From: an uncultured Neglectibacter sp.
Lineage (GTDB): Bacteria; Bacillota; Clostridia; Oscillospirales; Acutalibacteraceae
DNA: 64,000 nt
Direction: 5' to 3'
NCBI GenBank assembly: GCA_947647615.1
Contig: CANSKS010000002.1
Coordinates: forward strand, 1 to 64,000
The translations under genes were made by a program, and so were the position numbers. The notes under the pieces were generated by a model that saw only the letters and a list, made by a program, of their open reading frames with translations, was not told the origin of the DNA and did not search any database. This document shows, piece after piece, positions 1 through 8,333 of this stretch. The stretch's first letter is position 1. Each line of letters starts with the position of its first letter.

Positions 1-165
1 CGGAAGCTTTCCGTTCTTTTGTTTTTCCCTTTTTATCTCCCCCTCAGAAAGGGGAAAGCCAAAGACTTTTATTCCGGCAGGGCCTCCGCTGGAGGGGAGC
101 TTTTTCCCCGAAGCCGAAGGTTCCTCCTGTTTTTTGTTTTTCCCTGAAAGGTAAGTTTTGTTTTT
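1..165. other. Intergenic stretch downstream of cysE
   Basis: No gene is supported here. The sequence holds several GC-rich short inverted repeats, including CCTCC-GCT-GGAGG near 89-100 and a CTCCCCCTCAGAAAGGGG-like hairpin near 38-56. On the minus strand these lie downstream of cysE and could act in termination or belong to a dispersed intergenic repeat; the sequence does not decide which. Confidence 0.3.
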
Positions 166-825
166 CTATTGGGTGGCGGAGGACTTGGTTAACTGCTCCA
201 CCTTCTTTTGGAGCCGTTCCAACTCTCCCCGCAGGCGGCACAGCTCCATGGAGACCGGGTCGGCCACATGAATCTGATCCAGCTGCTCGTTGCAGCTTGG
301 AACGCGTTTGTCGCCGATCTTTACCACCCGGGCAGGGACGCCCACTGCGGTGGCATCCGGAGGCACCGCATCCAGCACCACCGCCCCGGCAGCGATGCGG
401 GCATTGTCGCCCACCTGGAAAGGACCCAGCACTTTGGCCCCAGCTCCTACCAACACATTGTTCCCCAAGGTGGGGTGCCTTTTACCGTGGTCTTTGCCTG
501 TTCCCCCCAGGGTTACATTCTGGTACAAGGTGCAGTTGTCGCCGATCTCCGTGGTTTCGCCGATCACCACTCCCATGCCATGGTCGATAAACAGCCCCTT
601 TCCTATCCGGGCGGCGGGGTGGATCTCAATTCCCGTTTTTTTTCGGGAGCGCTGGGAAATAAAACGGGCGATAAATTTCAAATTGTGCCGGTAAAACCAG
701 TTAGCTTTCCTGTGGGCCCGTACGGCCTTGAAGCCGGAATAAAGGAAAAATACCTCCAGCCGGGAACGGGCCGCCGGGTCCCGGGCCATAACAGCGTCTA
801 AATCGTTCTTTAGGGTTTGAAACAT
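166..825 (-). CDS. cysE: Serine O-acetyltransferase
   Basis: A 219-residue protein that transfers an acetyl group from acetyl-CoA to L-serine, the first committed step of cysteine synthesis. The N-terminal part is helical. From about residue 68 there are left-handed beta-helix hexapeptide repeats with the family signatures IGKGLFIDHGMGVVIGET and a downstream GTGKDHGKRHP loop, and a C-terminal VGVPARVV. These carry the active-site His/Asp region known for CysE. The open frame extends upstream, but the ATG at 825 is preceded by GGAGGAAGT at good spacing and lies just after a T-box terminator, so the upstream frame is leader RNA. Length is shorter than E. coli CysE, as usual in Gram-positives. 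No cysK lies next to it. Confidence is high. Confidence 0.95.
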   Translation of the reverse strand: MFQTLKNDLDAVMARDPAARSRLEVFFLYSGFKAVRAHRKANWFYRHNLKFIARFISQRSRKKTGIEIHPAARIGKGLFIDHGMGVVIGETTEIGDNCTLYQNVTLGGTGKDHGKRHPTLGNNVLVGAGAKVLGPFQVGDNARIAAGAVVLDAVPPDATAVGVPARVVKIGDKRVPSCNEQLDQIHVADPVSMELCRLRGELERLQKKVEQLTKSSATQ

Positions 826-850
826 GAAAGGACTTCCTCCTATAAAGTAA

Positions 851-1107
851 AGCCTCCGCATGCCCGGAATAGGCATGCGAAGGCGATTTTTAACCGCGGT
901 TCCACTTCGCTTCTTTCTCATCACGGCAGATAACGGCGCCACCCGGGCAGAGATTTCCCCCTGCCTGCTCCGGAGTGCATTTCCCCGCAAAAAACGAAAG
1001 GGGTTTCCAGCCCATGGCCCCTTCTCTCTGCCGTTTTCCGCCTGCCTTGGAATTTCTTTTACTCTAACCGCAAGGCACCGCCGGGTACTTGGTTCCTTCT
1101 TCACATA
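851..1107 (-). promoter_or_regulatory. T-box leader of cysE, probably tRNA-Cys responsive
   Basis: On the minus strand the leader contains the T-box core AGTGGAACCGCGGTT (908-894). It is followed by a terminator hairpin, GCCTTCGCATGCC pairing with GGCATGCGGAGGC (about 883-852), with a T-rich tail. An upstream GGCTGGAAA resembles the Stem I distal motif. A GAAATGCAC segment places a candidate UGC (Cys) specifier at 979-977. Uncharged tRNA would favour the antiterminator and allow cysE expression. The specifier assignment is inference from position; the T-box core and terminator are seen directly. Confidence 0.85.
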
Positions 1108-1114
1108 TATTCGT

Positions 1115-1143
1115 ATTATATTCCGGAAAGGGGAATTTGTAAA
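1115..1143 (-). promoter_or_regulatory. Sigma-A-type promoter of the cysE leader
   Basis: On the minus strand TTTACA (1143-1138) and TATAAT (1120-1115) are separated by 17 bases. Transcription would start near 1107 and cover the whole T-box leader. Confidence 0.75.
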
Positions 1144-1210
1144 CGGGAAAAGAGAATTTTTTCTGAGAACTTGCGGATTTGAGGCACTTTAAGCCTGACG
1201 GGAAAGAAAA

Positions 1211-1246
1211 ATGCACCCTATACCGGTTGGCCGGTATAGAGTGCGT
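1211..1246 (-). terminator. Terminator of the aldo/keto reductase gene
   Basis: An inverted repeat, GCACTCTATACCGG pairing with CCGGTATAGGGTGC around a short loop, is followed on the minus strand by ATTTTTCTTT. It lies just past the stop codon at 1264. Confidence 0.8.
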
Positions 1247-1263
1247 GAAACTTTGAGGTTGTC

Positions 1264-2250
1264 CTAGAACCCCACCACATTGTGGGCGGTGTAGGGCTCT
1301 TCCAAATACCGGATTTCGTCGCTGGACAGCTTCACGCTGTCCAGCCCCACAACGGCTTCCTCAAAATGGCAAAGCCTAGTGGCGCCTAAGATGGGGGCGG
1401 TGACGGCCGGCTTGGACAGGAGCCAAGCCAGAGAGATTTGGATCATGGGCACGCCGCGTTTTCCGGCCAGCTCTTCCACTCGGCGAATGATCTCTAAGTC
1501 GGACTCAGCCTCCAAAGGGAAGAAGCGCTTGCCCACAGCTTCGTTGTCGTACCGTTGGGTGATGGTACCGGGCTTCCGAGCCAGGCGGCCCTTGGCGTTT
1601 GGGGACCAAGGGGTCAGGCCAACGCCCAGGTCCGCGCAGAGGGGGATCATGTCCCGCTCCTCCTCCCGGTAAATCAGGTTGTACAGGTTCTGCATGGTGA
1701 CAAACTTTGTCCAGCCATGCTGTTCCGCCACATACTGGGCTTTTTGAAATTGCCAGGCTGCCATGCTGGAAGCGCCCAGGTATAATACCTTGCCAGATTT
1801 TACCACGTCGTTAAGAGCATCCATGGTTTCCTCGATGGGGGTGTCGGGATCCCAGCGGTGGATTGTGTAGAGGTCAATGTAATCCATGCCCAGGCGCCTG
1901 AGGCTTTGATCTACCTCATACATGATTTCCTTCCGGGACAGGCCCCGGCAGTTTTTGCCCTCACTCATGGGGAAATGGACCTTTGTGGCCAGCGCGATTT
2001 CGTTTCGGCGGGCTATATCCTTCAGGGCCCGGCCCACAAATTCCTCGCTGGTGCCTGCCGAGTAGACATTGGCCGTGTCAAAATAATTGATGCCCAGCTC
2101 CAAGGCCCGCTTAATGATTTCCCGGCTGTTCTGCTCGTCAATGGCCCAACCCTTGCCGGTCATTCCTTTGGTGTTGTCTCCAAAGCTCATGCAGCCTAAA
2201 CAAATGCGGGAGACCTCCGTGCCAGTGTTGCCCAATCTGGTATATTCCAT
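1264..2250 (-). CDS. Aldo/keto reductase
   Basis: A 328-residue NADPH-dependent aldo/keto reductase with the expected TIM-barrel motifs. These are an N-terminal LGNTGTEVSRICLGCMSFG, the catalytic Asp/Tyr region in YFDTANVYSAGTSEE, the Lys/His segment around ALATKVHF and YIDLYTIHRWD, and the cofactor-binding C-terminal AWLLSKPAVTAPILGATR. It resembles the YajO/AKR11-like group; the substrate cannot be told from sequence. The frame is open further upstream, but the ATG at 2250 is chosen because it begins the family N-terminus (MEYTRLG) and has a GGGGG-type ribosome site. It lies downstream of, and on the same strand as, the LysR gene. Confidence 0.9.
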   Translation of the reverse strand: MEYTRLGNTGTEVSRICLGCMSFGDNTKGMTGKGWAIDEQNSREIIKRALELGINYFDTANVYSAGTSEEFVGRALKDIARRNEIALATKVHFPMSEGKNCRGLSRKEIMYEVDQSLRRLGMDYIDLYTIHRWDPDTPIEETMDALNDVVKSGKVLYLGASSMAAWQFQKAQYVAEQHGWTKFVTMQNLYNLIYREEERDMIPLCADLGVGLTPWSPNAKGRLARKPGTITQRYDNEAVGKRFFPLEAESDLEIIRRVEELAGKRGVPMIQISLAWLLSKPAVTAPILGATRLCHFEEAVVGLDSVKLSSDEIRYLEEPYTAHNVVGF

Positions 2251-2399
2251 TTGCCAACCCCCTGTGATTTTGTTCTTTTCGGTTCTGTGCCTATTGTACC
2301 GGGAAGCTTTGGGGGAAATCAATTCGAATTTCCGAGATTTTACATAAGGAAAACTAATGAAAAAGGCCGCACCCCAAAAGGCACAACCAAAAAATGAGC

Positions 2400-3284
2400 T
2401 TATTCCTCACAAAACTGGCTTTTCAAAATTTCGCCGAACTCCCGGATGGTTTCCGTTTCATCCGCCAGCCTCCAGAACACACAGTAGTTGCGGTGAATGG
2501 GTTTGCCCTTTCGCAGCAGCTTTACATGGCGAACAATCGCATCCGAAGGCGGTATAAATCCGCCTTCCACCGGCAGGAATCCCTTGCCGCCAACAACCAG
2601 CAGCCTGGCTTCCTCTGTGTTTTCGGCAAACACGAACTCGCTGGTGATGCCGATGATCTCTCGGAAATAGCTGCATTCGTTTTTCTGCTGTTTTTTTGGA
2701 GCTATCAGTACACAGGGGAGATGCTTTAATTCGGAAACCTCTATGCTTTCCATCCTGGCAATAGGGCTCCGGGCGGCAATCTCGATATAACACTGCCGCC
2801 TGGCCAGAATATGGTTTGCGTACTCCTCGGAAAAAGCCCGACGCTGGTCGCTGAGTACGGCGTCCGCCCGGCAGCTTATAAGGGCTTCGTACAGCTCTTC
2901 GTGAGTACCGTTGACAACATGAATGGCGGCCTCTGGGTGCCTCTCGGCAAATTCTGCCACAGCCTGTTGGAATTCCTGGCCGCCGTAGCCTTTCAGGCAC
3001 CCTAAATGCAGTTGGGGATTCTCCCGATGGGCAATGCGGATGGTCTCCGCTGCTATGCGGTCGTAGTCGGCGGTAAGGGTTAAGCTCTTTTGGTAGAAGT
3101 GCTCCCCGGCAGGGGTAAGGGTAAATTTCCGGCCTTTGCGCGCCAAGAGCTGTACCCCCAATTCCTGCTCCAAAGCCTGGATCTGTTGGGAAATGGCCGA
3201 TTGGGAGATGTAGCACTGTGCGGCAGCTTCGGTAAAGCTGCCGCAGCGCACAACCGCCTGGAAATAGCGTACCTGCTTGAGCAT
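2400..3284 (-). CDS. LysR-family transcriptional regulator
   Basis: A 294-residue LysR-type regulator. The N-terminal winged helix-turn-helix occupies residues 1-60, with the typical FQAVVRCGSFTEAA and SQSAISQQIQALEQELG segments. A periplasmic-binding-like effector domain (about 90-290) would sense an unknown small molecule. The start is set at the ATG at 3284, which opens the canonical LysR N-terminus and follows AAGGCGG. It reads toward the aldo/keto reductase gene 150 bases downstream, so it may regulate that gene, but LysR genes more often control divergent neighbours. The target is therefore uncertain. Confidence 0.9.
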   Translation of the reverse strand: MLKQVRYFQAVVRCGSFTEAAAQCYISQSAISQQIQALEQELGVQLLARKGRKFTLTPAGEHFYQKSLTLTADYDRIAAETIRIAHRENPQLHLGCLKGYGGQEFQQAVAEFAERHPEAAIHVVNGTHEELYEALISCRADAVLSDQRRAFSEEYANHILARRQCYIEIAARSPIARMESIEVSELKHLPCVLIAPKKQQKNECSYFREIIGITSEFVFAENTEEARLLVVGGKGFLPVEGGFIPPSDAIVRHVKLLRKGKPIHRNYCVFWRLADETETIREFGEILKSQFCEE

Positions 3285-3661
3285 GGGCACACCGCCTTCG
3301 CTTGAGTTTTTTTGGAAAGAGGCCGCAATCATGATTTTTCTATACCGAATCTGCTTCCATCAAAGGAGAAAAATTCCTTTCACATCGGTGGCACGAAACG
3401 CATTGTGGCTCACAGCGGCACAGGAAGCCTATTAGCTTTTCATTTTCGAATGCGGCAACACTCAATCCATACTGTATAAGTCAGGAATATCGTGCGCCTG
3501 TGGTAGGTCTCTTACATATTGCCGTTTATCATTATAGTTTGCAAGGGCGATTTCCATTGCTTCCTTAAGGTGCCTTTTTCAAAATTTAACCGATTTCAGG
3601 AATAATGAAAAAGGAATCGTACAAAACGAAAATCTGCCCTCTTACGAGGACAGATTTCTAT
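3285..3661. other. Intergenic region with possible gene debris
   Basis: No complete gene is seen. On the minus strand 3557-3462 reads a 31-codon frame (begins MEIALANYND, ends PDLYSMD). In another frame nearby, VAAFENEKLIGFLC recalls the central strand of a GNAT acetyltransferase. This could be a decayed acetyltransferase gene; the evidence is weak. Confidence 0.25.
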
Positions 3662-3663
3662 TT

Positions 3664-3740
3664 TGGTGGGGATAACAGGACTCGAACCTGTGACCTCCTA
3701 CGTGTGAAGCAGGCGCTCTAACCAGCTGAGCTATACCCCC
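3664..3740 (-). tRNA. tRNA-Val (anticodon CAC)
   Basis: A 77-base cloverleaf. The acceptor stem is GGGGGTA/TATCCCC with encoded CCA. The D arm is GCTCAGCTGGTTAGAGC. The anticodon stem is CCTGC/GTAGG with loop TTCACAC, giving anticodon CAC. The T arm is ACAGG-TTCGAAC-CTGT. It reads GUG valine codons. Confidence 0.96.
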
Positions 3741-3752
3741 ATAACGTTACTT

Positions 3753-3781
3753 ACTATAACAGATTTTTTCTTTACAGTCAA
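3753..3781 (-). promoter_or_regulatory. Promoter of tRNA-Val
   Basis: On the minus strand TTGACT (3781-3776) and TATAGT (3758-3753) are 17 bases apart, about 13 bases before the mature tRNA 5' end. Confidence 0.75.
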
Positions 3782-3931
3782 GACCCGATTTCTAAAAAGC
3801 CGCTCTTTTTTCCGGCAGTAACTTGTGGTATGATATCTTTAAGAAACGGGCGGATCTGAAACGGCGAGGGAACAGGTATGGCCTGTGGCACCAGAAGGGG
3901 GATCCGACCGGAAAAACAGGAGGAGTTTACT

Positions 3932-4582
3932 ATGAAAAACATTCTGGTACTTTGCGACGATTTTTGGCACCCGGGAGAGGTGATAGAAAAAGGGTTCGCT
4001 CTGTTGGAAGGGGAGGGGTTCCACTTCCAGTTTGCGCGGGACGCCAAAGATATTCTCACACCCAAGTATATCCGGGAATTTCCCATGGTGGTCAACTGTA
4101 AAAGCAACGCCATCAACGGGGCCAACAGCAACCCCTGGTTCGAGGAGGGCGTCACCGAAGTGATGCCCCGGGACTTTGCCGACTATGTGGAAGAAGGGCA
4201 CGGCTTTCTTTCTATCCATTCCGGCAATGCCTTCGGCGCCGGAAAATGCCCGGCTTACACAGATTTTGTAGGCTGCCATTTTGTGGGCCACCCACCCCGC
4301 TGTTCGGTGGAGGTTCGAGTGGCTGCTCAACATCCGGTGACCCAGGGCGTGGAGCCCTTTACCATTCGGGACGAGCATTACCAGGTTGAGGTGACAGCCC
4401 CCAACGCCCAAACGCTGCTGACTACCCATTCCGCTGCCGGTGGCGACCAGGTGGGCGGCTATGTGCGGGAGCTTGGGAAGGGAAGGATCTGTGTGCTGAC
4501 GCCCGGCCACATTTACAGCGTTTGGCAGGAGCCCCAATTTCAAAAGCTGGTGAAAAACGCCATTTTCTGGTGCTGCGGCTGA
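3932..4582 (+). CDS. ThuA-like domain protein
   Basis: A 216-residue single-domain protein of the ThuA (trehalose utilisation) family, a class I glutamine-amidotransferase-like fold found in sugar-catabolism loci. Family features are the N-terminal ILVLCDDFWHPGEVI, the central GFLSIHSGNAFG, and VGCHFVGHPP followed by HPVTQGVEPFTIRDEHYQ. The C-terminal GRICVLTPGHIYSVW is typical of the family's last strand. The exact reaction of this family is poorly defined. The ATG at 3932 follows AGGAGGAG. The GH42 gene starts 52 bases downstream, so both are probably one carbohydrate operon. Confidence 0.85.
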   Translation: MKNILVLCDDFWHPGEVIEKGFALLEGEGFHFQFARDAKDILTPKYIREFPMVVNCKSNAINGANSNPWFEEGVTEVMPRDFADYVEEGHGFLSIHSGNAFGAGKCPAYTDFVGCHFVGHPPRCSVEVRVAAQHPVTQGVEPFTIRDEHYQVEVTAPNAQTLLTTHSAAGGDQVGGYVRELGKGRICVLTPGHIYSVWQEPQFQKLVKNAIFWCCG

Positions 4583-4634
4583 GCTTTGGAAGCCGTCCAA
4601 AATTATAATGGTTTGACAAGGAGGAGCTTCGGAA

Positions 4635-6641
4635 ATGGAGCTGAAATTTTTACACGGAGCGGATTATAACCCCGATCAATGGCTAGATAGGCCCGATATC
4701 CTGCAGCGTGACATTGAACTGATGAAAGAGGCCCATATGAATTGTGTTTCGGTGGGCATCTTTTCCTGGGCAAAGCTGGAGCCCCAAGAGGGCGTGTACG
4801 ACTTCGACTGGCTGGAAAAGGTGATTAAAAGCCTCTACGAAAACGGGATTTCCACGGTTCTGGCCACGCCATCCGGCGCAAAGCCGGTGTGGATGAGTGA
4901 AAAATATGAGGAGATCCGCCGGATGTCCAGCAGTATGGTACGGGACCAGACCGGAGGCCGCCACAACCATTGCTATACCTCTCCCTACTACCGGGAAAAG
5001 GTGCGCCAAATCAACGAAAAATTGGCCCAGCGGTTTGGAAGCCACCCGGGAGTGATCCTGTGGCATCTTTCCAATGAATATGGCGGCACCTGCTGGTGTC
5101 CCCTTTGCCAAAAAGCTTTTCAGGGCTGGCTTCAAAAAAAATACGGGACCTTGGAGGAACTGAACCACCAGTGGTGGACGGCGTTTTGGAGCCATACCTA
5201 TACCAGCTGGGACCAAATACACGCCCCTATGGCCAACGGCGAAAGGAGCACTCACGGCCTTACGCTGGATTGGAAACGGTTCACCACGGAGCAGGTCCGG
5301 GATTTTATTCGGGAAGAGATCAAGGCGGTGCGCACCTATGCCCCCCATTTGCCGGTAACCGCTAATTTCATGTATTATTTCACTGAATATAATTATTTCA
5401 AATTAAAGGATGATCTGGATCTCATCTCTTGGGACAGCTACCCCCAGTGGAAAAAGGGCGACAATACCGAAGAGGCCTGTTCCACCGCCCTGTGGCACGA
5501 CGTGATGCGTTCTTTGAAGCACCAGCCTTTCCTGCTTATGGAAAGCACGCCCAGCTGTACCAACTGGACCCCGGTTTCCCGCCTGAAGAGGCCGGGCATG
5601 CACCTGGCCTCCAGCATGCAGGCAGTGGCCCATGGGGCCGATTCCGTCCAGTACTTCCAATTTCGGAAAAGCCGGGGCTCTTCCGAAAAATTCCACGGGG
5701 CCGTGGTGGACCATTATGGCGGCACCGATACCCGAGAGTTTCAGGATGTAAAAAACCTGGGCCAATTTCTGGAGGATATCCGCGAGGCCCAGGGCTCCCA
5801 AATAAAGGCACAGGTAGCCATGGTTCTGGACGTGGAAAGCTTTTGGGCCATGGAAGACGCCCAAGGCCCCAGAAACTGCGGCCTGCATTACTTCGAAACT
5901 CTAAAAGACCATTACCGGGCCTTTTGGAGCCGGGGGATCCCCGTGGATTTTGTGGACGAAGAAGGGGACCTTTCCGGCTACCGGCTGGTGGTGGCTCCCA
6001 TGCTTTACCTGCTGCGGGCAGGATTTGAGGCCAAGCTCCAAAGCTTTGTAGAGCAGGGCGGCGTTTTAGTGGGTACATACCACACCGGACTGGTCAACGA
6101 AAACGACCTCTGCTATTTGGGCGGCTGGCCGGGAGCCGGGCTTGCCCAGCTGTTCGGCCTTTGGCACGAGGCTACCGACGGCCTTTGGGATGGGGAAACC
6201 AACACCTTAAAGCTTGCGGAGGGGAAGGCCTATCGGCTCAGTGAGCTCTGTGCCCTGATCCACCTGAAAGGAGCAAAGGCATTGGGCGTTTACGGGGAAG
6301 ATTTTTATGAAGGCGAACCGGCTCTCACCGTAAACCAGTTCGGCAAAGGGAGGGCCTATTACCTGGCCGCCAAAGCAGAGCCTGCCTTTTATGGAGATTT
6401 TTACCAGAAGCTTTCCCAGGAGCTGGGTCTTGCCCGCGCCTTGAAAGAAATCCCCTATGGGGTAGAGGCCTGCCTGCGGGAAGGGGCAGAGGGCAGCTAC
6501 CTGTTTTTGCAGAATTTTTCCGGAGAGGAGAAAAGGGTGGAGCTGCCTCAGGCATCCCTGGAACTTCGCACAGGGGTGCCCCGGAAAGAGGTTCTGCTGG
6601 CCGGATACGACGCCGCAGTTCTGCGTATCGCATCAAAATAG
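4635..6641 (+). CDS. Beta-galactosidase, glycoside hydrolase family 42
   Basis: A 668-residue cytoplasmic beta-galactosidase of family GH42 that hydrolyses terminal beta-galactosides. The N-terminal TIM barrel begins HGADYNPDQWLDRP. The acid/base Glu is E148 in WHLSNEYG and the nucleophile Glu is E303 in LLMESTPS. Cysteines C113, C153, C155 and C158 (HNHCYTS, GTCWCPLC) match the zinc site seen in many GH42 enzymes. A trimerisation domain (about 390-590) and a small C-terminal beta domain follow. No signal peptide is seen. The start follows AAGGAGGAGC. It is paired with the upstream ThuA-like gene; no dedicated transporter is visible here. Confidence 0.95.
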   Translation: MELKFLHGADYNPDQWLDRPDILQRDIELMKEAHMNCVSVGIFSWAKLEPQEGVYDFDWLEKVIKSLYENGISTVLATPSGAKPVWMSEKYEEIRRMSSSMVRDQTGGRHNHCYTSPYYREKVRQINEKLAQRFGSHPGVILWHLSNEYGGTCWCPLCQKAFQGWLQKKYGTLEELNHQWWTAFWSHTYTSWDQIHAPMANGERSTHGLTLDWKRFTTEQVRDFIREEIKAVRTYAPHLPVTANFMYYFTEYNYFKLKDDLDLISWDSYPQWKKGDNTEEACSTALWHDVMRSLKHQPFLLMESTPSCTNWTPVSRLKRPGMHLASSMQAVAHGADSVQYFQFRKSRGSSEKFHGAVVDHYGGTDTREFQDVKNLGQFLEDIREAQGSQIKAQVAMVLDVESFWAMEDAQGPRNCGLHYFETLKDHYRAFWSRGIPVDFVDEEGDLSGYRLVVAPMLYLLRAGFEAKLQSFVEQGGVLVGTYHTGLVNENDLCYLGGWPGAGLAQLFGLWHEATDGLWDGETNTLKLAEGKAYRLSELCALIHLKGAKALGVYGEDFYEGEPALTVNQFGKGRAYYLAAKAEPAFYGDFYQKLSQELGLARALKEIPYGVEACLREGAEGSYLFLQNFSGEEKRVELPQASLELRTGVPRKEVLLAGYDAAVLRIASK

Positions 6642-6793
6642 GCCTTTTCCTATAAAACAAACTTGTGCAGTTCGTAAAAAACGGAAAATCCTTAGATTTT
6701 TTGTGGCATTATGCCGTGTTTTATGTTACTATTTTCTTAGATAAGATTCCCTTTGAGAAATTCTGTTTTGGGAAAGGACAGACAGTAAAACAT

Positions 6794-6824
6794 GCTCCCG
6801 CCCACCAGGGCGGGAGCCCTGGTG
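6794..6824 (+). promoter_or_regulatory. Alternative hairpins in the prs leader
   Basis: Two perfect hairpins overlap. GCTCCCGCCC (6794-6803) pairs with GGGCGGGAGC (6808-6817). CACCAGGGC (6803-6811) pairs with GCCCTGGTG (6816-6824). They share bases and cannot form together. They lie 25-55 bases ahead of the PRPP synthetase start, so a regulatory role is possible but unproven. Confidence 0.5.
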
Positions 6825-6849
6825 TGGAACAGAAAGGAAGGCCAAACGC

Positions 6850-8034
6850 ATGGAACAATCTGCTCAGTCTTTTTTTAGTCCGAAAAACCGTGTAGCTCCT
6901 TTGGGGATTCTCAGCCTACAGGGCGCCAACGAGCTTTCTGCGAAAATTGAGGCGCATCTGCTGCGTTGGGCCAGGGAAGCGGGCATGGAAGTGGACAGCT
7001 TTTCCATCGCCAACAGCTGCCCCCGTTTTTCTTCTGGCGATGGCAAAGGAATTATTCACGACACCATTCGCGGGTACGACCTATACCTGATCGTAGACGT
7101 GGGCAATTATAGCTGCACCTACGATTATTTCGGCCAGAAAAACCATATGTCGCCCGACGACCATTTCCAGGATTTAAAACGGCTGATCCAGGCGGCCAGC
7201 GGGAAAGCCCACAGGATCAACGTGATTATGCCCCTCCTTTACGGGGGACGCCAGCACCGCCGGAGCTACCGGGAATCGCTGGACTGCGCTTTTGCCTTAC
7301 AGGAATTGCAGCGGATGGGCGTAGCGAACATTGTGACCTTTGACGCCCATGACCCCAGGGTGCAAAACGCAGTGCCCCTGATGTGCTTTGATAATTTGAT
7401 GCCCACCTACCAGGTTTTGAAGAAGCTGTTCCGCAGCTTTCCCGATATTTCTACCGACCGGGATTCCTTTATGGTGGTAAGCCCCGACGAGGGAGCTTTG
7501 AGCCGGAATATGTATTATGCTTCCGTGCTGGGCGTAGAGCTGGGTATGTTCTATAAACGCCGGGATTATTCCCAGATGATAGAAGGCCGGAATCCCATTG
7601 TGGCCCATGAGTACCTGGGGTCCGATGTGGAAGGCAAGGACGTGTTTATTGCCGATGATATTGTTTCCTCGGGAGAATCGATGCTGGACATCGCCTACAG
7701 CTTAAAGGCGAGAAAGGCAAAGCGGATTTTTGCTTACGCCACTTATGCCATTTTTACCAATGGCCTGGGTACCGTTGATAAGGCCTACCAGGAAGGCGTG
7801 ATTGATGGCCTTTTTGGCTCCAACCTTACTTACCGCACGGAAGAGTTAAAGAACAGGCCTTGGTTCTACGAGGTGGATGTTTCCAAATATATCGCCTATT
7901 TCATTTCTGCCCTGAACCACGATGTTTCTATTAGTTCTTTGCTGGATCCTCACCAGAAGATCGACGCCCTGTTGGAAAAACGCAGGGCGGAGCGCAGCCT
8001 TTATGAAGATCAACAGCTGAGCTTTGAAAAGTAA
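6850..8034 (+). CDS. prs: Ribose-phosphate pyrophosphokinase (PRPP synthetase), divergent type
   Basis: A 394-residue PRPP synthetase family protein that would make PRPP from ribose 5-phosphate and ATP for nucleotide, His and Trp synthesis. It has the two phosphoribosyltransferase-like halves. The first contains the catalytic flexible-loop equivalent GGRQHRRSYRES and VTFDAHDPRVQ; the second contains VVSPDEGALSRN and the PRPP-binding VFIADDIVSSGESMLD. It is about 75 residues longer than classical Prs, with an extended N-terminus and a C-terminal tail, a form common in Clostridia. ATG at 6850 follows AGAAAGGAAGG. A strong terminator follows at 8068. Confidence 0.9.
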   Translation: MEQSAQSFFSPKNRVAPLGILSLQGANELSAKIEAHLLRWAREAGMEVDSFSIANSCPRFSSGDGKGIIHDTIRGYDLYLIVDVGNYSCTYDYFGQKNHMSPDDHFQDLKRLIQAASGKAHRINVIMPLLYGGRQHRRSYRESLDCAFALQELQRMGVANIVTFDAHDPRVQNAVPLMCFDNLMPTYQVLKKLFRSFPDISTDRDSFMVVSPDEGALSRNMYYASVLGVELGMFYKRRDYSQMIEGRNPIVAHEYLGSDVEGKDVFIADDIVSSGESMLDIAYSLKARKAKRIFAYATYAIFTNGLGTVDKAYQEGVIDGLFGSNLTYRTEELKNRPWFYEVDVSKYIAYFISALNHDVSISSLLDPHQKIDALLEKRRAERSLYEDQQLSFEK

Positions 8035-8066
8035 TTTGGGAAATCTATAAGCATAAGGGACGAACA

Positions 8067-8103
8067 AAGACTCCGGCTTTTTGGCCGGGGTCTTTTCTTT
8101 TGT
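8067..8103 (+). terminator. Terminator of prs
   Basis: AAGACTCCGGC pairs with GCCGGGGTCTT around TTTTTG and is followed by TTCTTTTGTG. It lies 33 bases after the prs stop codon. Confidence 0.8.
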
Positions 8104-8333
8104 GCAAAGCTTCGGCGCAGTGCCGGAATGGGAAAATCCCCGAGAATGCTTGTGCGGAGAGATCCCGAAGGGGGAATGTTTTTACCCGCTGCAGAGGTCT
8201 TTCTAAAGACCGGTTTTTCTGTGAATAATATCTTAGAAAAAATATATTTTAAAATAGCTAATATAGTGAGTAGAAAATTTGGGGATTCTCCTTTATGCTA
8301 AAAAGGTAAATTTAAAGTAGAGGAGGTGTTTTT
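8104..8333. other. AT-rich upstream region of the tandem-HTH gene
   Basis: No gene is supported. The end of the region (about 8220-8280) is strongly AT-rich and contains TATATT/TAATAT-like boxes that could serve as a promoter. An AGAGGAGGTG ribosome site sits directly before the ATG at 8334. Confidence 0.4.

Noticed and set aside
6700-6849. ykkC-type PRPP riboswitch upstream of prs
   Set aside because: The conserved ykkC core motifs were not found; only the two alternative hairpins are supported.
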